Program-made: the position numbers and the translations under genes | In this document: one piece after another, positions 1-7,590 of the stretch | Layout: each line of letters opens with the position of its first letter | Numbering within the stretch: position 1 is the stretch's first letter | Origin: a virus | Direction: 5' to 3' (one strand) | IMG/VR virus record: IMGVR_UViG_3300043786_000104 | Coordinates: 1 to 38,705 of that record | Length of the DNA: 38,705 nt | The notes under the pieces: model-generated | The model's database searches: none | Seen by the model: the letters and a program-made list of their open reading frames with translations, nothing else | What the model was told of the DNA's origin: nothing

Positions 1-127
1 AATTACGAGACTTTTATAACATTGGTCAGAATGACCTTGTTGCTTATGTGCTTGACCCTAACCAACAGTTCCAGAAGATTGAACGTCAAGTTCAGGCTGC
101 TGAGATTGGTGTTGCAGCAGCCCGTCA
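1..127. repeat. Terminal direct repeat (circular join), left copy
   Basis: Bases 1-127 are identical to 38579-38705. The reading frame of the 586-aa virion gene passes through the repeat without a break in both copies. This shows that the window is a closed circle (or a circularly permuted genome) of 38,578 unique bases. An exact 127-base overlap is what a de Bruijn assembler run at k=127 leaves on a circular contig, so it need not be a physical terminal repeat of the packaged DNA. Confidence 0.95.
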
Positions 128-431
128 AGGTATTACTGCTGGTGTTCAGGTTGCTGAGCAGTTGGCTGCACAAGGAGTTTCTCAAGCAGAAGCACAAAAG
201 GGTTATGCAACTATTGCAGATATCCTTCCTGACGCTACGAGACTATCTGATATTTATGGTACAACCCTTGAGGGTTATGACCTTGGACAGGCAGAGCAAG
301 AAGTATTTAATCAACTTGCCTCTGCTCAGCGTAGACGACAGAAGTTAACTCAACGAGAAGTTGCAGCATTTGGTGGTTCAAGTGGAATCAACAAAACCAG
401 CCTTACTACATCAAGTGTAGGGCAATTCTAA
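1..431 (+). CDS. C-terminal part of virion (putative ejection) protein; continues from 37249
   Basis: This is the 3' end of the gene that begins at 37249; codons start at base 3 and the stop is TAA 429-431. Joined across the circular overlap the full product is 586 aa. The part here is alpha-helical and Gln/Ala-rich, with VQAAEIGVAAARQG and a basic ASAQRRRQKLTQRE segment near the end. In actinophages this type of helical C-terminus occurs on proteins encoded between the large internal protein and the scaffold. That placement, not homology, suggests an internal or ejection protein. Confidence 0.85.
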   Translation, partial: LRDFYNIGQNDLVAYVLDPNQQFQKIERQVQAAEIGVAAARQGITAGVQVAEQLAAQGVSQAEAQKGYATIADILPDATRLSDIYGTTLEGYDLGQAEQEVFNQLASAQRRRQKLTQREVAAFGGSSGINKTSLTTSSVGQF

Positions 432-446
432 AATCCTGACATGGAC

Positions 447-506
447 CTATCGGCCCCATGCAGCGTAATAGACCGATAGTAGGAGCCAGCCAGTTTCCCC
501 GAACTG
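447..506 (+). promoter_or_regulatory. Two hairpins in the leader of the scaffold gene
   Basis: A 7-bp perfect inverted repeat (CTATCGG 447-453, CCGATAG 473-479, 19-base loop) is followed by a second hairpin (CAGTT 491-495, AACTG 502-506, loop TCCCCG). They sit in the 118-base gap between the virion gene ending at 431 and the scaffold start at 550. There is no T-run, so they do not look like a terminator. A role in mRNA processing or in setting scaffold/capsid expression is inference. Confidence 0.5.
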
Positions 507-549
507 AACTGTGGCCTGCGAACTACAACGAATAGAAGGGTGGGTTGCT

Positions 550-1020
550 ATGAGCAACAACAACTGGGATGAAGAAGACGATGACTTTGATACAGACATC
601 GATAACTCTGACGGAAGTGACTTGGTAAAGAAGTTACGGAAAGCAAAGCGTTCGGATGAAAAACGTATTAAAGAACTCACAGAGCAACTTGAGGTATTTT
701 CCAAGGCGCAGCGTGAGTCAACCGTTAAGGAAGTCCTTGAAAAGAAGGGCGTAAATACTAAAGCAGCACGGCTAATCCTAAAAGATATATCCGAAGTTAA
801 CGAAGAGTCAATTAATAATTGGCTATCTGACAACGGAGATTTAATTGGGTATCAGCCTAAGTCTAATAATGACGACCTCAATCTTGCGGCATTACGCCAG
901 CAAGATGTTGTGACGCAGCAGGGTATTTCGCCAGATAAAGCAAATGATATGAACGCTCGTCTAAATGGCAATTTTGAGAGCGCTGAAGATTTTATTGCTT
1001 TTCTTCAATCACAACAATAA
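550..1020 (+). CDS. Capsid scaffolding protein
   Basis: The 156-aa product starts with a very acidic segment (MSNNNWDEEDDDFDTDID), followed by a Lys-rich coiled-coil-like stretch (KKLRKAKRSDEKRIKELTEQLE) and helices ending in FIAFLQSQQ. Acidic, helical, about 150-aa proteins placed directly before the major capsid gene are typical phage scaffolds that shape the procapsid and then leave it. The frame is open to 511, but ATG 550 is preferred because GAAGGG lies about 9 bases upstream and the acidic N-terminus begins there. The gap before it holds structured RNA. Assignment rests on position and composition. Confidence 0.75.
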   Translation: MSNNNWDEEDDDFDTDIDNSDGSDLVKKLRKAKRSDEKRIKELTEQLEVFSKAQRESTVKEVLEKKGVNTKAARLILKDISEVNEESINNWLSDNGDLIGYQPKSNNDDLNLAALRQQDVVTQQGISPDKANDMNARLNGNFESAEDFIAFLQSQQ

Positions 1021-1051
1021 TATCCGTTCATAGTCAAGGAGACTAAAAAAC

Positions 1052-2254
1052 ATGGCAAACGCATATACAGATACCTCGAGCGGTTCGTTCGGCGGTACAG
1101 TAGGCGGCGCTGGTCTCGTACAAAAGGCGTATGACCGCCTTCTCGAGTTCGCTCTCCGTTCAGAACCCCTAATTCGTTCTGTCGCAGATAAGCGCCCCGC
1201 ACGTCAATCAATTCCAGGTTCAACAGTAGTTTTACAGAAGTACGTTGACCTAGATACAGTAACAGGAACACTGACAGAGACAGTTGACCCAGATGCAGTA
1301 GCACTGACAACACCAACCTCTATCACAGTAACACTTAATGAGTACGGTAACGCAGTTCTAGTAACTCGCGCATTGGAACTCTTCTCACTTGCAGATGTAG
1401 ACCCAGCAATTGCTAACATCATTGCATACAACCTAGCCGATTCTATCGACACAGTTGCAATGACAACTCTACGCTCAGGTTCAAACAACATCTACGCAGG
1501 TAACGCAACAGCAGTTGCTAACGTAGATGCAGCAGACACACTAGACTCAGCAGACATCCGTAAGGCTGTAGCAAAGTTGCGTGCCAACAAGGCTAAGGGC
1601 CGTCGCGGAAATGCATACTGGGTTGGTATTCACCCAGAAGTTTCACACGACCTTCGTGCTGAGACAGGCGACCTAGGATGGCGCTACCCACAGTCACAGT
1701 CTGCTTCAGAAGCAAGCAAGATTTGGGCTGGAGAAATCGGTGAGTACGAAGGCGCGTTCTTCGTAGAGTCATCACGTTTATACAATGCTAAGACAGGTGC
1801 AGACCAGTCAACACTAGCAACAACAGCAGTAACAGTAGCAGGAACATCAGCAGGATTTACATTCGGCGTTGCTTCATCTGCAGTTATTGCAACACGTGCT
1901 GAAGTTGGTGACAAGATTGCAGGAACAGGTATCGCATCAGGTGCAAAGATTACTGCTATCACTACATCAGGTTCAACAACTACATTTACTGTAGACACAG
2001 CAAACACAGCAGCAGTAACAGTTTCAACAACTGTAACTGTAACTCCAGTAACACGTGTATTCAACACAATCGCATGTGGTTCACAGGCAATGGCAGAAGC
2101 CGTAGCGGAAGAACCACACGTAGTTATTGGTAACGTAACTGATAAGTTGATGCGTTTCCGCCCAATGGGTTGGTACGGCGTACTTGGCTTCGCAGTCTAC
2201 CGTGATGAGGCTCTATACCGAATCACATCTGGTTCATCAATCGCTGCTCTCTAG
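1052..2254 (+). CDS. Major capsid protein, N4-gp56-like, with inserted beta domain
   Basis: The 400-aa product is the shell subunit. Residues 1-245 follow the N4-gp56/HK97-fold pattern: an N-terminal helical arm (VQKAYDRLLEFALRSEPLIR), then IPGSTVVLQKYVDLDTVTGT, LTETVDPDAVALT, NEYGNAVLVTRAL, and a helical region with PEVSHDLR and GEIGEYEGAFFVESSR. Residues about 250-333 are a Thr/Ala/Ser/Val-rich insert (VGDKIAGTGIASGAKITAI) that resembles surface beta-sandwich domains of phage tails. The shell fold resumes at TRVFNTIACGSQAMAEA and ends in YGVLGFAVYRDEALYRI. AAGGAG lies 10 bases before ATG. The gene follows the scaffold by 31 bases and is followed by a GNRA hairpin. Confidence 0.9.
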   Translation: MANAYTDTSSGSFGGTVGGAGLVQKAYDRLLEFALRSEPLIRSVADKRPARQSIPGSTVVLQKYVDLDTVTGTLTETVDPDAVALTTPTSITVTLNEYGNAVLVTRALELFSLADVDPAIANIIAYNLADSIDTVAMTTLRSGSNNIYAGNATAVANVDAADTLDSADIRKAVAKLRANKAKGRRGNAYWVGIHPEVSHDLRAETGDLGWRYPQSQSASEASKIWAGEIGEYEGAFFVESSRLYNAKTGADQSTLATTAVTVAGTSAGFTFGVASSAVIATRAEVGDKIAGTGIASGAKITAITTSGSTTTFTVDTANTAAVTVSTTVTVTPVTRVFNTIACGSQAMAEAVAEEPHVVIGNVTDKLMRFRPMGWYGVLGFAVYRDEALYRITSGSSIAAL

Positions 2255-2270
2255 TAGTTAATTGACTGTA

Positions 2271-2290
2271 GGGCTGGGGCAACCCAGCCT
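2271..2290 (+). promoter_or_regulatory. GCAA-tetraloop hairpin after the capsid gene
   Basis: GGGCTGGG-GCAA-CCCAGCCT forms an 8-bp stem (one G-U) capped by a GNRA tetraloop, 16 bases after the capsid stop codon. No T-run follows, so it is more likely an mRNA 3'-protecting or processing structure that separates abundant capsid message from downstream genes than an intrinsic terminator. Confidence 0.6.
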
Positions 2291-2317
2291 TATGGTGAGT
2301 CCACTAAAGGAGGATGA

Positions 2318-2590
2318 ATGTCTAACTGGTTATTTAAAACACCAACAGTTGAAGAAGGCCCTGCTGGCATGCACAGACTGTTTGAGTTTTATAAGTTGGA
2401 CCGTGGTATATCTATTGTATTAGATACCAATGGACAGTACCAGCAAATTCGTTATCCACTTGATTCTGATTTACCAGACTATCCAGTTGTTTATCGTGGT
2501 GGATATAACTACACAGTAGACGATACTACTAAGGCAGCGCTTATTGCTGGCAATGTAGGAGTAACGGAAGCAAACTTTACAGAACTATGA
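2318..2590 (+). CDS. Small virion-region protein of unknown function
   Basis: The 90-aa product is mixed alpha/beta (WLFKTPTVEEGPAGMHRLFEFYKLDRGISIVL is cut here for length; key parts are HRLFEFYKL and QQIRYPLDSDL). No catalytic motif is seen. AAAGGAGGA lies 4-5 bases before ATG 2318. It is the first gene after the capsid gene and overlaps the next gene by ATGA. I do not recognise the family; position suggests a minor structural or head-completion protein. Confidence 0.7.
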   Translation: MSNWLFKTPTVEEGPAGMHRLFEFYKLDRGISIVLDTNGQYQQIRYPLDSDLPDYPVVYRGGYNYTVDDTTKAALIAGNVGVTEANFTEL

Positions 2591-2907
2591 GCCTACATCA
2601 AATACAGACACATCCTGAATATGTAGAAGGATGTTTTGGGTGCAAGGTAATGACCCTTGAACTAGGTACAGGTGATGCTGACTCTCGTCGTCAAAGACCA
2701 CAGAGAGCGTTTAACCAAGAACTAAATGCTTACAATGAGGCTAGGGCACAAGGTATACAACCTGGTGGTACATCAATGCAAAGGATTCGTGAAGCCGAAA
2801 AGGCTTCCGAAGTATTAGGCAAGCCATACAACTCAAACACAATGCCTGATGCAAATAAAGTAAACAAATCAACCGTAGCGGTAATGAAAGAGATAGGACA
2901 AATATAA
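2587..2907 (+). CDS. Hypothetical protein
   Basis: The 106-aa product has an N-terminal CFGCKV Cys pair, an Arg/Gln-rich middle (DSRRQRPQRAFNQELNAY) and a polar helical C-terminus. The start ATG overlaps the upstream stop (ATGA) and the stop overlaps the next start (TAATG), so it is translationally coupled on both sides. No known domain is recognised. Confidence 0.7.
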   Translation: MSLHQIQTHPEYVEGCFGCKVMTLELGTGDADSRRQRPQRAFNQELNAYNEARAQGIQPGGTSMQRIREAEKASEVLGKPYNSNTMPDANKVNKSTVAVMKEIGQI

Positions 2908-3059
2908 TGCCAATGGTCGGAAATCAAGAGTTCCCATACACAGCAGCAGGTAAGATGGCAGCAAAGAAGGCTGCTAAGAAGACTGGCATGCCAATGAAGA
3001 AGACAGCCAAAAAGACAGCAAAGAAGATGGCTATGAAGAAAATGGGCAAGAAGAAGTAA
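2907..3059 (+). CDS. Lys-rich mini-protein (50 aa)
   Basis: A 50-aa ORF starts on the ATG of a TAATG overlap and ends TAA, immediately followed by the next ATG. The last 30 residues are almost only Lys, Ala, Met and Thr (for example KKAAKKTGMPMKKTAKK), like histone H1 tails or the basic proteins packaged with DNA. It is the first of a series of basic mini-genes running to 4171. Nucleic-acid binding or charge neutralisation is inferred from composition. Confidence 0.65.
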   Translation: MPMVGNQEFPYTAAGKMAAKKAAKKTGMPMKKTAKKTAKKMAMKKMGKKK

Positions 3060-3332
3060 ATGGCAAACCCTGTTAGAGGAGTTATTAAGCGAGTCAAAAC
3101 GGTAGCCCGTGAAGTTCGTGATATTCCTACAGCATTGGGTACTGGCATTGCTGCTTCGCAAGATTATAAGCAACGCGGTCCTGGAAATGCTGCTACCGCA
3201 AAAGCAAATGCTAATGCCTCAGATAAAAACTGGGATAAGCAGTTAGCAGAAGTTGCTAGAGCAATTGTTAAAGGAAAGTCTGGCACACGCTCAGATAAGT
3301 TTGACTCAAAAGGCAAGTACACAAGAGGATAA
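3060..3332 (+). CDS. Basic mini-protein (90 aa)
   Basis: The product is rich in Lys, Arg and Ala with no acidic cluster (ANPVRGVIKRVKTVAREVRD at the start, KGKSGTRSDKFDSKGKYTRG at the end). It starts directly after the previous stop and is followed 2 bases later by another basic mini-gene. No domain is recognised; likely a virion-associated DNA-binding protein by composition and context. Confidence 0.65.
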   Translation: MANPVRGVIKRVKTVAREVRDIPTALGTGIAASQDYKQRGPGNAATAKANANASDKNWDKQLAEVARAIVKGKSGTRSDKFDSKGKYTRG

Positions 3333-3334
3333 AT

Positions 3335-3499
3335 ATGAAGACTAAAAAGCATCCTGGATTTAAAGCAGTCCAAAAAAAGATTGCTAAAAAGTCTAATGTA
3401 TCTATGAAAGCAGCAGGTGCAATTCTTGCATCATCTAGCCGTAAGGCTAGCGCTGCTGCTAAGAAAAAAAATCCACGTTTAAAGAAGGTTAAAGGATAA
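3335..3499 (+). CDS. Basic mini-protein, HPGFKAVQKKIA type (54 aa)
   Basis: A 54-aa ORF reads MKTKKHPGFKAVQKKIAKK..., then AAGAILASSSRKAS, then KKKNPRLKKVKG. I recognise the pattern GFxxVQxxIA...GAILA...RxAS...NPxL as recurring in small phage proteins near head genes, with no assigned function. AGAGGA lies just upstream, and its stop overlaps the next start (TAATG). Confidence 0.7.
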   Translation: MKTKKHPGFKAVQKKIAKKSNVSMKAAGAILASSSRKASAAAKKKNPRLKKVKG

Positions 3500-3756
3500 T
3501 GTCAGACCCTAGACTAAAGCGAGCAGGAGTGTCAGGCTTTAACAAGCCTAAGCGCACACCAAGTCATCCAACAAAATCACATGTAGTTGTGGCTAAAGAA
3601 GGCGATAAGGTTAAAACTATTCGCTTTGGTCAGCAGGGTGTTACTGGCGATAGAAAGCCAACAGCCCGTCAAAAGTCCTTTAAAGCACGTCATGCCAAGA
3701 ACATTGCCAAAGGCAAAATGTCAGCAGCCTACTGGGCGGATAAAGTCAAGTGGTAA
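3499..3756 (+). CDS. Small conserved phage protein (RPTPSHPTKSHVVVA-type)
   Basis: The 85-aa basic product has the segments KRTPSHPTKSHVVVAKEGDK, IRFGQQGVTGDR, and a C-terminal KSFKARHAKNIAKGKMSAAY followed by WADKVKW. This wording is highly conserved in many phages (DUF6321-like in my reading), where the role is unknown. It overlaps both neighbours. The C-terminal RHAKNIAKGKMSAAYWA pattern is the most diagnostic part. Confidence 0.8.
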   Translation: MSDPRLKRAGVSGFNKPKRTPSHPTKSHVVVAKEGDKVKTIRFGQQGVTGDRKPTARQKSFKARHAKNIAKGKMSAAYWADKVKW

Positions 3757-3935
3757 AAAAGAAGGCTAAGTCTAAAGTTAATGCGGCTGGTAACTACACA
3801 AAGCCAGCAATGCGTGCTTCTTTGTTTAAGAAAATTAAAGCAGGCTCAAAAGGTGGAGACCCTGGTGAATGGTCTGCCCGTAAAGCCCAGTTGCTTGCAG
3901 TTGAGTATAAGAAAGCAGGAGGCGGTTACAAGTAA
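3750..3935 (+). CDS. Small conserved phage protein (KAGSKGGDPGEWSARKAQLLA)
   Basis: The 61-aa product uses a GTG start inside the preceding gene. It contains KSKVNAAGNYTKPAMR, then FKKIKAGSKGGDPGEWSARK and AVEYKKAGGGYK. This is a recurring companion of the preceding gene in phage genomes and is likewise of unknown function. The 7-base overlap upstream and TAATG overlap downstream show coupled translation. Confidence 0.8.
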   Translation: MVKKKAKSKVNAAGNYTKPAMRASLFKKIKAGSKGGDPGEWSARKAQLLAVEYKKAGGGYK

Positions 3936-4171
3936 TGGCACTTGCTAAGTCACAGAAGTCCTTAAAAAAATGGACCAAAGAAGAGTGGACAACTTCTGAT
4001 GGCAAACCATCTAAAGGTAAGAAAAGATATCTACCCAAGAAAGCATGGTCTGCGCTAAGCGCATCTGAAAAAGCAGCCACTAATAAGGCTAAGGCTGCTG
4101 GCAATGCAAAGGGTAAGCAGTTTGTAAAACAACCAAAGTCAATAGCAAAGAAGGCTGCGAGGTTTAGATAA
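3935..4171 (+). CDS. Small conserved basic protein (DUF5872-like)
   Basis: The 78-aa product begins MALAKSQKSLKKWTKEEWTT and contains GKPSKGKKRYLPKKAWSALS, with a Lys-rich end KQFVKQPKSIAKKAARFR. The pattern KSLKKWTKxxW-T-SGKPS-(G)KRYLP-KA...KQFVKQP.KIA matches what I know as the DUF5872 type found in phages and giant viruses. Function is unknown; basic charge suggests binding to nucleic acid. Confidence 0.8.
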   Translation: MALAKSQKSLKKWTKEEWTTSDGKPSKGKKRYLPKKAWSALSASEKAATNKAKAAGNAKGKQFVKQPKSIAKKAARFR

Positions 4172-4446
4172 TGGCAACAGGAGTAGCAGGTAGTACATTT
4201 GCTGATGAGTTAAATCGTCTTGCAAATGGTGGAACATACCCAACACCAGATGCATACCAGTCCGAACAAGGTGCAGCAAACAACTATGCTGACACTAATG
4301 GCTTAGGTATTATTGCAGCACTAAATATTAAAGCCAGTGCTAGCCGTCAGCCTAATAATTACAAGATGTTAAACGCTATCTGTAACGAACTAGCGGGAAC
4401 TACTGGACTATCAGCAGTTGTTGCACTAAGGAGCATAGACCTATGA
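4171..4446 (+). CDS. Hypothetical protein upstream of adaptor
   Basis: The 91-aa product has a polar N-terminus (FADELNRLANGGTYPTPDAY) and a helical C-terminal half (LGIIAALNIKASASRQPNNY, then LNAICNELAGTTGLSAVVAL). It overlaps the upstream stop (TAATG) and the downstream adaptor gene by 4 bases. The family is seen in similar phages as a structural-region gene, without known role. Confidence 0.7.
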   Translation: MATGVAGSTFADELNRLANGGTYPTPDAYQSEQGAANNYADTNGLGIIAALNIKASASRQPNNYKMLNAICNELAGTTGLSAVVALRSIDL

Positions 4447-5363
4447 CAACAACATTGACACAGATGATTGATGAAGTACTTATCAATCTATCGGGTTACA
4501 CATACCAGCAAGACCGCTCTACTTATCTTAGAACTGCGGTTAGTACTTTAACCTCACCAAGTACTGCACCTACAATCTTGTCTCTTGGAGACACTAGCAA
4601 TGTAGGCAAAGGTGTACTTGAAATTGATGAAGAGTTAATGTGGGTTGATTCGTTTGACCGTGTTGGTAATACAGCAACAGTCGCCCCCTACGGGCGAGGC
4701 TATCTGGGAACAGATGCTGCTACTCATGCTGCGGATGTAAAGGTTACTATCTCACCTATTTTCCCGCGCTATGTTATTAAGAAGGCTATTAACGATACTA
4801 TTGAAGCAGTTGGTTCTGCTATCTATGCAGTTAAACAAACATCATTTGTTTACAATGCAGCAGTAACAACTTATGAGTTCCAAGATTTAAACATAGAGAA
4901 TATTCTTACTATGTCGTGGCAAGATATTGGTCCAACAAAAGAATGGATTAGAGTTCGTAGATGGACCTTTGACCCATTGGCCGATAGTGCAACATGGGGT
5001 AGCGGTTCACAAACTGTAACTATTCATGATGTTATTATTCCTGGTAGAACTGTTAAGGCTATGTATGCTACACACCCATTACCTTTTACAAGTAACTCAC
5101 AAGATTTTTCTACACAGACTGGATTATCAAATACAGTTAAAGATGTAATTATTTTAGGCGCAGCCTACAGATTGCTGTCTTATCTTGACCCAGCCCGTGC
5201 TGCTCAATACAGTCCACAGTCTGATGAGATTGACTCTAAGCGTCCGTTTGGTGCATCTAATACAGCAGTGCGTCAAATTTTTGGACTATACCAACAGCGT
5301 CTTAATGAAGAAAAACAAAAGCAATTAACTCAGTACCCAACACGAGTTCACTACAGCCGATAG
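4443..5363 (+). CDS. Putative head-to-tail adaptor
   Basis: The 306-aa product likely sits below the portal, a role like T7 gp11. It starts with a helix (MIDEVLINLSGYTYQQ), then a beta-rich insert with IDEELMWVDSFDRVG and YGRGYLGTDAATHA. Then comes FPRYVIKKAINDTIEAVGSA, a helix pattern seen in phage adaptor/connector proteins, a beta domain (PTKEWIRVRRWTFDP) and a C-terminal helical part (VILGAAYRLLSYLDPARAAQ). It lies between the basic mini-genes and the tail fibre. The role is inferred from pattern and gene order. Confidence 0.65.
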   Translation: MTTTLTQMIDEVLINLSGYTYQQDRSTYLRTAVSTLTSPSTAPTILSLGDTSNVGKGVLEIDEELMWVDSFDRVGNTATVAPYGRGYLGTDAATHAADVKVTISPIFPRYVIKKAINDTIEAVGSAIYAVKQTSFVYNAAVTTYEFQDLNIENILTMSWQDIGPTKEWIRVRRWTFDPLADSATWGSGSQTVTIHDVIIPGRTVKAMYATHPLPFTSNSQDFSTQTGLSNTVKDVIILGAAYRLLSYLDPARAAQYSPQSDEIDSKRPFGASNTAVRQIFGLYQQRLNEEKQKQLTQYPTRVHYSR

Positions 5364-5371
5364 GAATATAA

Positions 5372-7267
5372 ATGACAACTAGAAATTACTCCTCACGCTC
5401 TCAGCAATCTACGCTGACTAGCGCGGTTACTGCTGGTGCAACAACGATTGTTGTTCAGTCTGGGCCTGCGCTTCTTGGTGGTGCAACCATCTCAGGTGGC
5501 ACAACCTTTACTCTGGTTATTGACCCAGATACAGCGCTCGAAGAAATTGTAGATGCCACGGCGGTATCTACCAACACCTTTACTATTACCCGTGCCATAG
5601 ATGGCTCTTCCGCCCAAGCCCACTCGGCTGGTGCTGTTGTTCGCCACATGGCTATTGGTCGTGACTATCGCGAGGCTAATGTTCACATTGAGTCTACAAC
5701 AGGCGTGCACGGGGCTACAGGGGCTGTGGTAGGTACTACAGATACTCAGACCCTAACTAATAAAACCCTTACAGCCCCTACAATCACCAACCCAAGCATT
5801 TCTGGTGCAGGGGTAGATGCAAGCATTGTCTTTGAAGGCGCAACTGCAGATGCTCACGAAACAACATTGACTGTTGAAGAACCAACTGCTGACCGCACAA
5901 TTACTTTGCCTAATGCAACAGGCACGGTAGTACTGGCAGCAGTAGCACAGACATTAACTAACAAGACTATGGGTGATGCCCTTAATGCTGGTGGGTTCAA
6001 GATTACAAATCTTGCTACACCAACAGATGCAAGTGATGCAGTACGTAAAGACTTTGCAGATGCTCAGGTAGCAGCAGCAGCGACAAGCGCTGCGAGTGCT
6101 GCGACATCCGCTACATCAGCAGCGGCTTCGGCTACAACTGCTGCAGCCTCTGTTGCCACAATCGCTGGATACGCAAGCGCCGCTGCGACAAGTGCAACAT
6201 CTGCTTCTGCTAGTGCTACTGCTGCAGCAACATCTGCTTCATCTGCATCCACATCAGCAGGAAGTTCAGAAACATCTGCAATCGCATCTGCAACATCAGC
6301 AAGTGCTTCTGCAAGTTCTGCAACAGCAGCAGCAACTTCTGCTACAAGTTCAGCAGCCTCTGCAACAGCAGCCGCAACAAGTGCAACTAGCGCTGCAGCA
6401 AGTGCGACAGCAGCGGCTACATCAGCCACATCTGCTGCTGCTAGTGCAACGACTGCTGCTAACTCAGTAGCAACAATTGCAGGTTATGCAACATCATCAG
6501 CCAACTCAGCAACCGCTGCAGCCACAAGCGCTACAAGCGCTGCTGCTTCTGCAACTGATGCATCTACATCCGCAGCAAGTGCAGCAACATCGGCAACAAG
6601 CGCGGCTGCATCTTATGACCAGTTTGATGATAGATACCTAGGTTCTAAAACATCTGACCCAACAGTAGACAATGATGGCAACGCTCTTATTACTGGAGCA
6701 CTTTACTTCAACTCAGTAGTAAGTGCTATGAAGGTATACAATGGTTCCTCTTGGGACTTAGTAGCACCAGATACATCTAACTTTATACAGAAGACATTAC
6801 TTACTGCTAAAGGCTCAATTATTACAGCAACTGGTGCATCAACACCAGCAGAGTTAAGCGTTGCTACGACTAGTGGATATTTACTATCTGTTAATAGTGC
6901 AACGGCATCAGGACTTGAATGGGCAGCACCTCCCGCTGGCTACTTAGCACCAACACTAGGCTCAACATCTATTGGCTCAGGTGCAACAGTAACCAATGTT
7001 AATGGGTTAACAATTAACTCAACAACAATTCCAACATCAGCCACGTTAGCAAAGACAGCAGATAAACTATCAGTCTTCGCAGCGACTACATCTGCAGAAC
7101 TTGCGGGAGTTATCTCTGATGAAACAGGTTCTGGTGCGCTAGTATTTGCAGCAGCACCTACTCTAACTGGAACTGTAATAGCATCAGGAGATATAAATAT
7201 GTCTGGCGCTGGTGGAGTTGGAAGTATTAACGATGAATTTGCCCTAATCCTTATGGGCGCACTCTAA
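5372..7267 (+). CDS. Tail fibre with Ala/Ser/Thr heptad-like shaft
   Basis: The 631-aa product begins with a virion-attachment part that carries tail-fibre signatures: TLTNKTLTAPTITNPSISGA, a second TLTNKT, and GGFKITNLATPTDASDAVRK. Residues about 232-414 are nearly pure Ala, Ser and Thr in short imperfect repeats (coding 6067-6615), broken by two VATIAGYA units; this is expected to form a long trimeric shaft. The distal part has DDRYLGSKTSDPTVDNDGNA and LYFNSVVSAMKVYNGSSWDL, the usual exit motif from such shafts. It adsorbs the phage to the host surface. Low-complexity DNA here may be prone to assembly errors. Confidence 0.88.
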   Translation: MTTRNYSSRSQQSTLTSAVTAGATTIVVQSGPALLGGATISGGTTFTLVIDPDTALEEIVDATAVSTNTFTITRAIDGSSAQAHSAGAVVRHMAIGRDYREANVHIESTTGVHGATGAVVGTTDTQTLTNKTLTAPTITNPSISGAGVDASIVFEGATADAHETTLTVEEPTADRTITLPNATGTVVLAAVAQTLTNKTMGDALNAGGFKITNLATPTDASDAVRKDFADAQVAAAATSAASAATSATSAAASATTAAASVATIAGYASAAATSATSASASATAAATSASSASTSAGSSETSAIASATSASASASSATAAATSATSSAASATAAATSATSAAASATAAATSATSAAASATTAANSVATIAGYATSSANSATAAATSATSAAASATDASTSAASAATSATSAAASYDQFDDRYLGSKTSDPTVDNDGNALITGALYFNSVVSAMKVYNGSSWDLVAPDTSNFIQKTLLTAKGSIITATGASTPAELSVATTSGYLLSVNSATASGLEWAAPPAGYLAPTLGSTSIGSGATVTNVNGLTINSTTIPTSATLAKTADKLSVFAATTSAELAGVISDETGSGALVFAAAPTLTGTVIASGDINMSGAGGVGSINDEFALILMGAL

Positions 7268-7284
7268 ACGAAAGGTAGGAAATA

Positions 7285-7590
7285 ATGGCTACGACAACAA
7301 AAGCGCTGGCTAGAACAGCAGCAACAACTAATACAGCAACAACTCTATACACAACACCAGCAGGTTCAAGTGCTGTTGTAACAAACATTGTTGTATCTAA
7401 TACAGCAGGTTCAAGTTCAACAGTAACCATCGGGCTCAATGGAGTTAACTTAATCCCAACTACAAGCATTGCAGCAAACACGGTAGCAATGTTTGATATT
7501 AAGCAGGTCATTGCTGCAACCCAGACAATCACTGGTGGAGCATCAACTACTGCAGTAAATATTCATATTAGTGGAGTGGAGATAGCGTAA
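7285..7590 (+). CDS. Small beta-rich virion protein
   Basis: The 101-aa product is Thr/Val/Ala-rich and has alternating strands (SAVVTNIVVSNTAGSSSTVT, then IGLNGVNLIP and AVNIHISGVEIA). Such proteins are common between tail-fibre genes and look like a single jelly-roll or Ig-like domain. AAAGGTAGGA precedes the ATG, and the stop overlaps the next start (TAATG). Probably a fibre-tip or decoration protein by position. Confidence 0.65.
   Translation: MATTTKALARTAATTNTATTLYTTPAGSSAVVTNIVVSNTAGSSSTVTIGLNGVNLIPTTSIAANTVAMFDIKQVIAATQTITGGASTTAVNIHISGVEIA

Noticed and set aside
6064-6429. Long Ala/Val-rich ORF on the minus strand
   Set aside because: It is the mirror of the Ala/Ser/Thr repeats of the tail fibre; no ribosome site and wrong strand.
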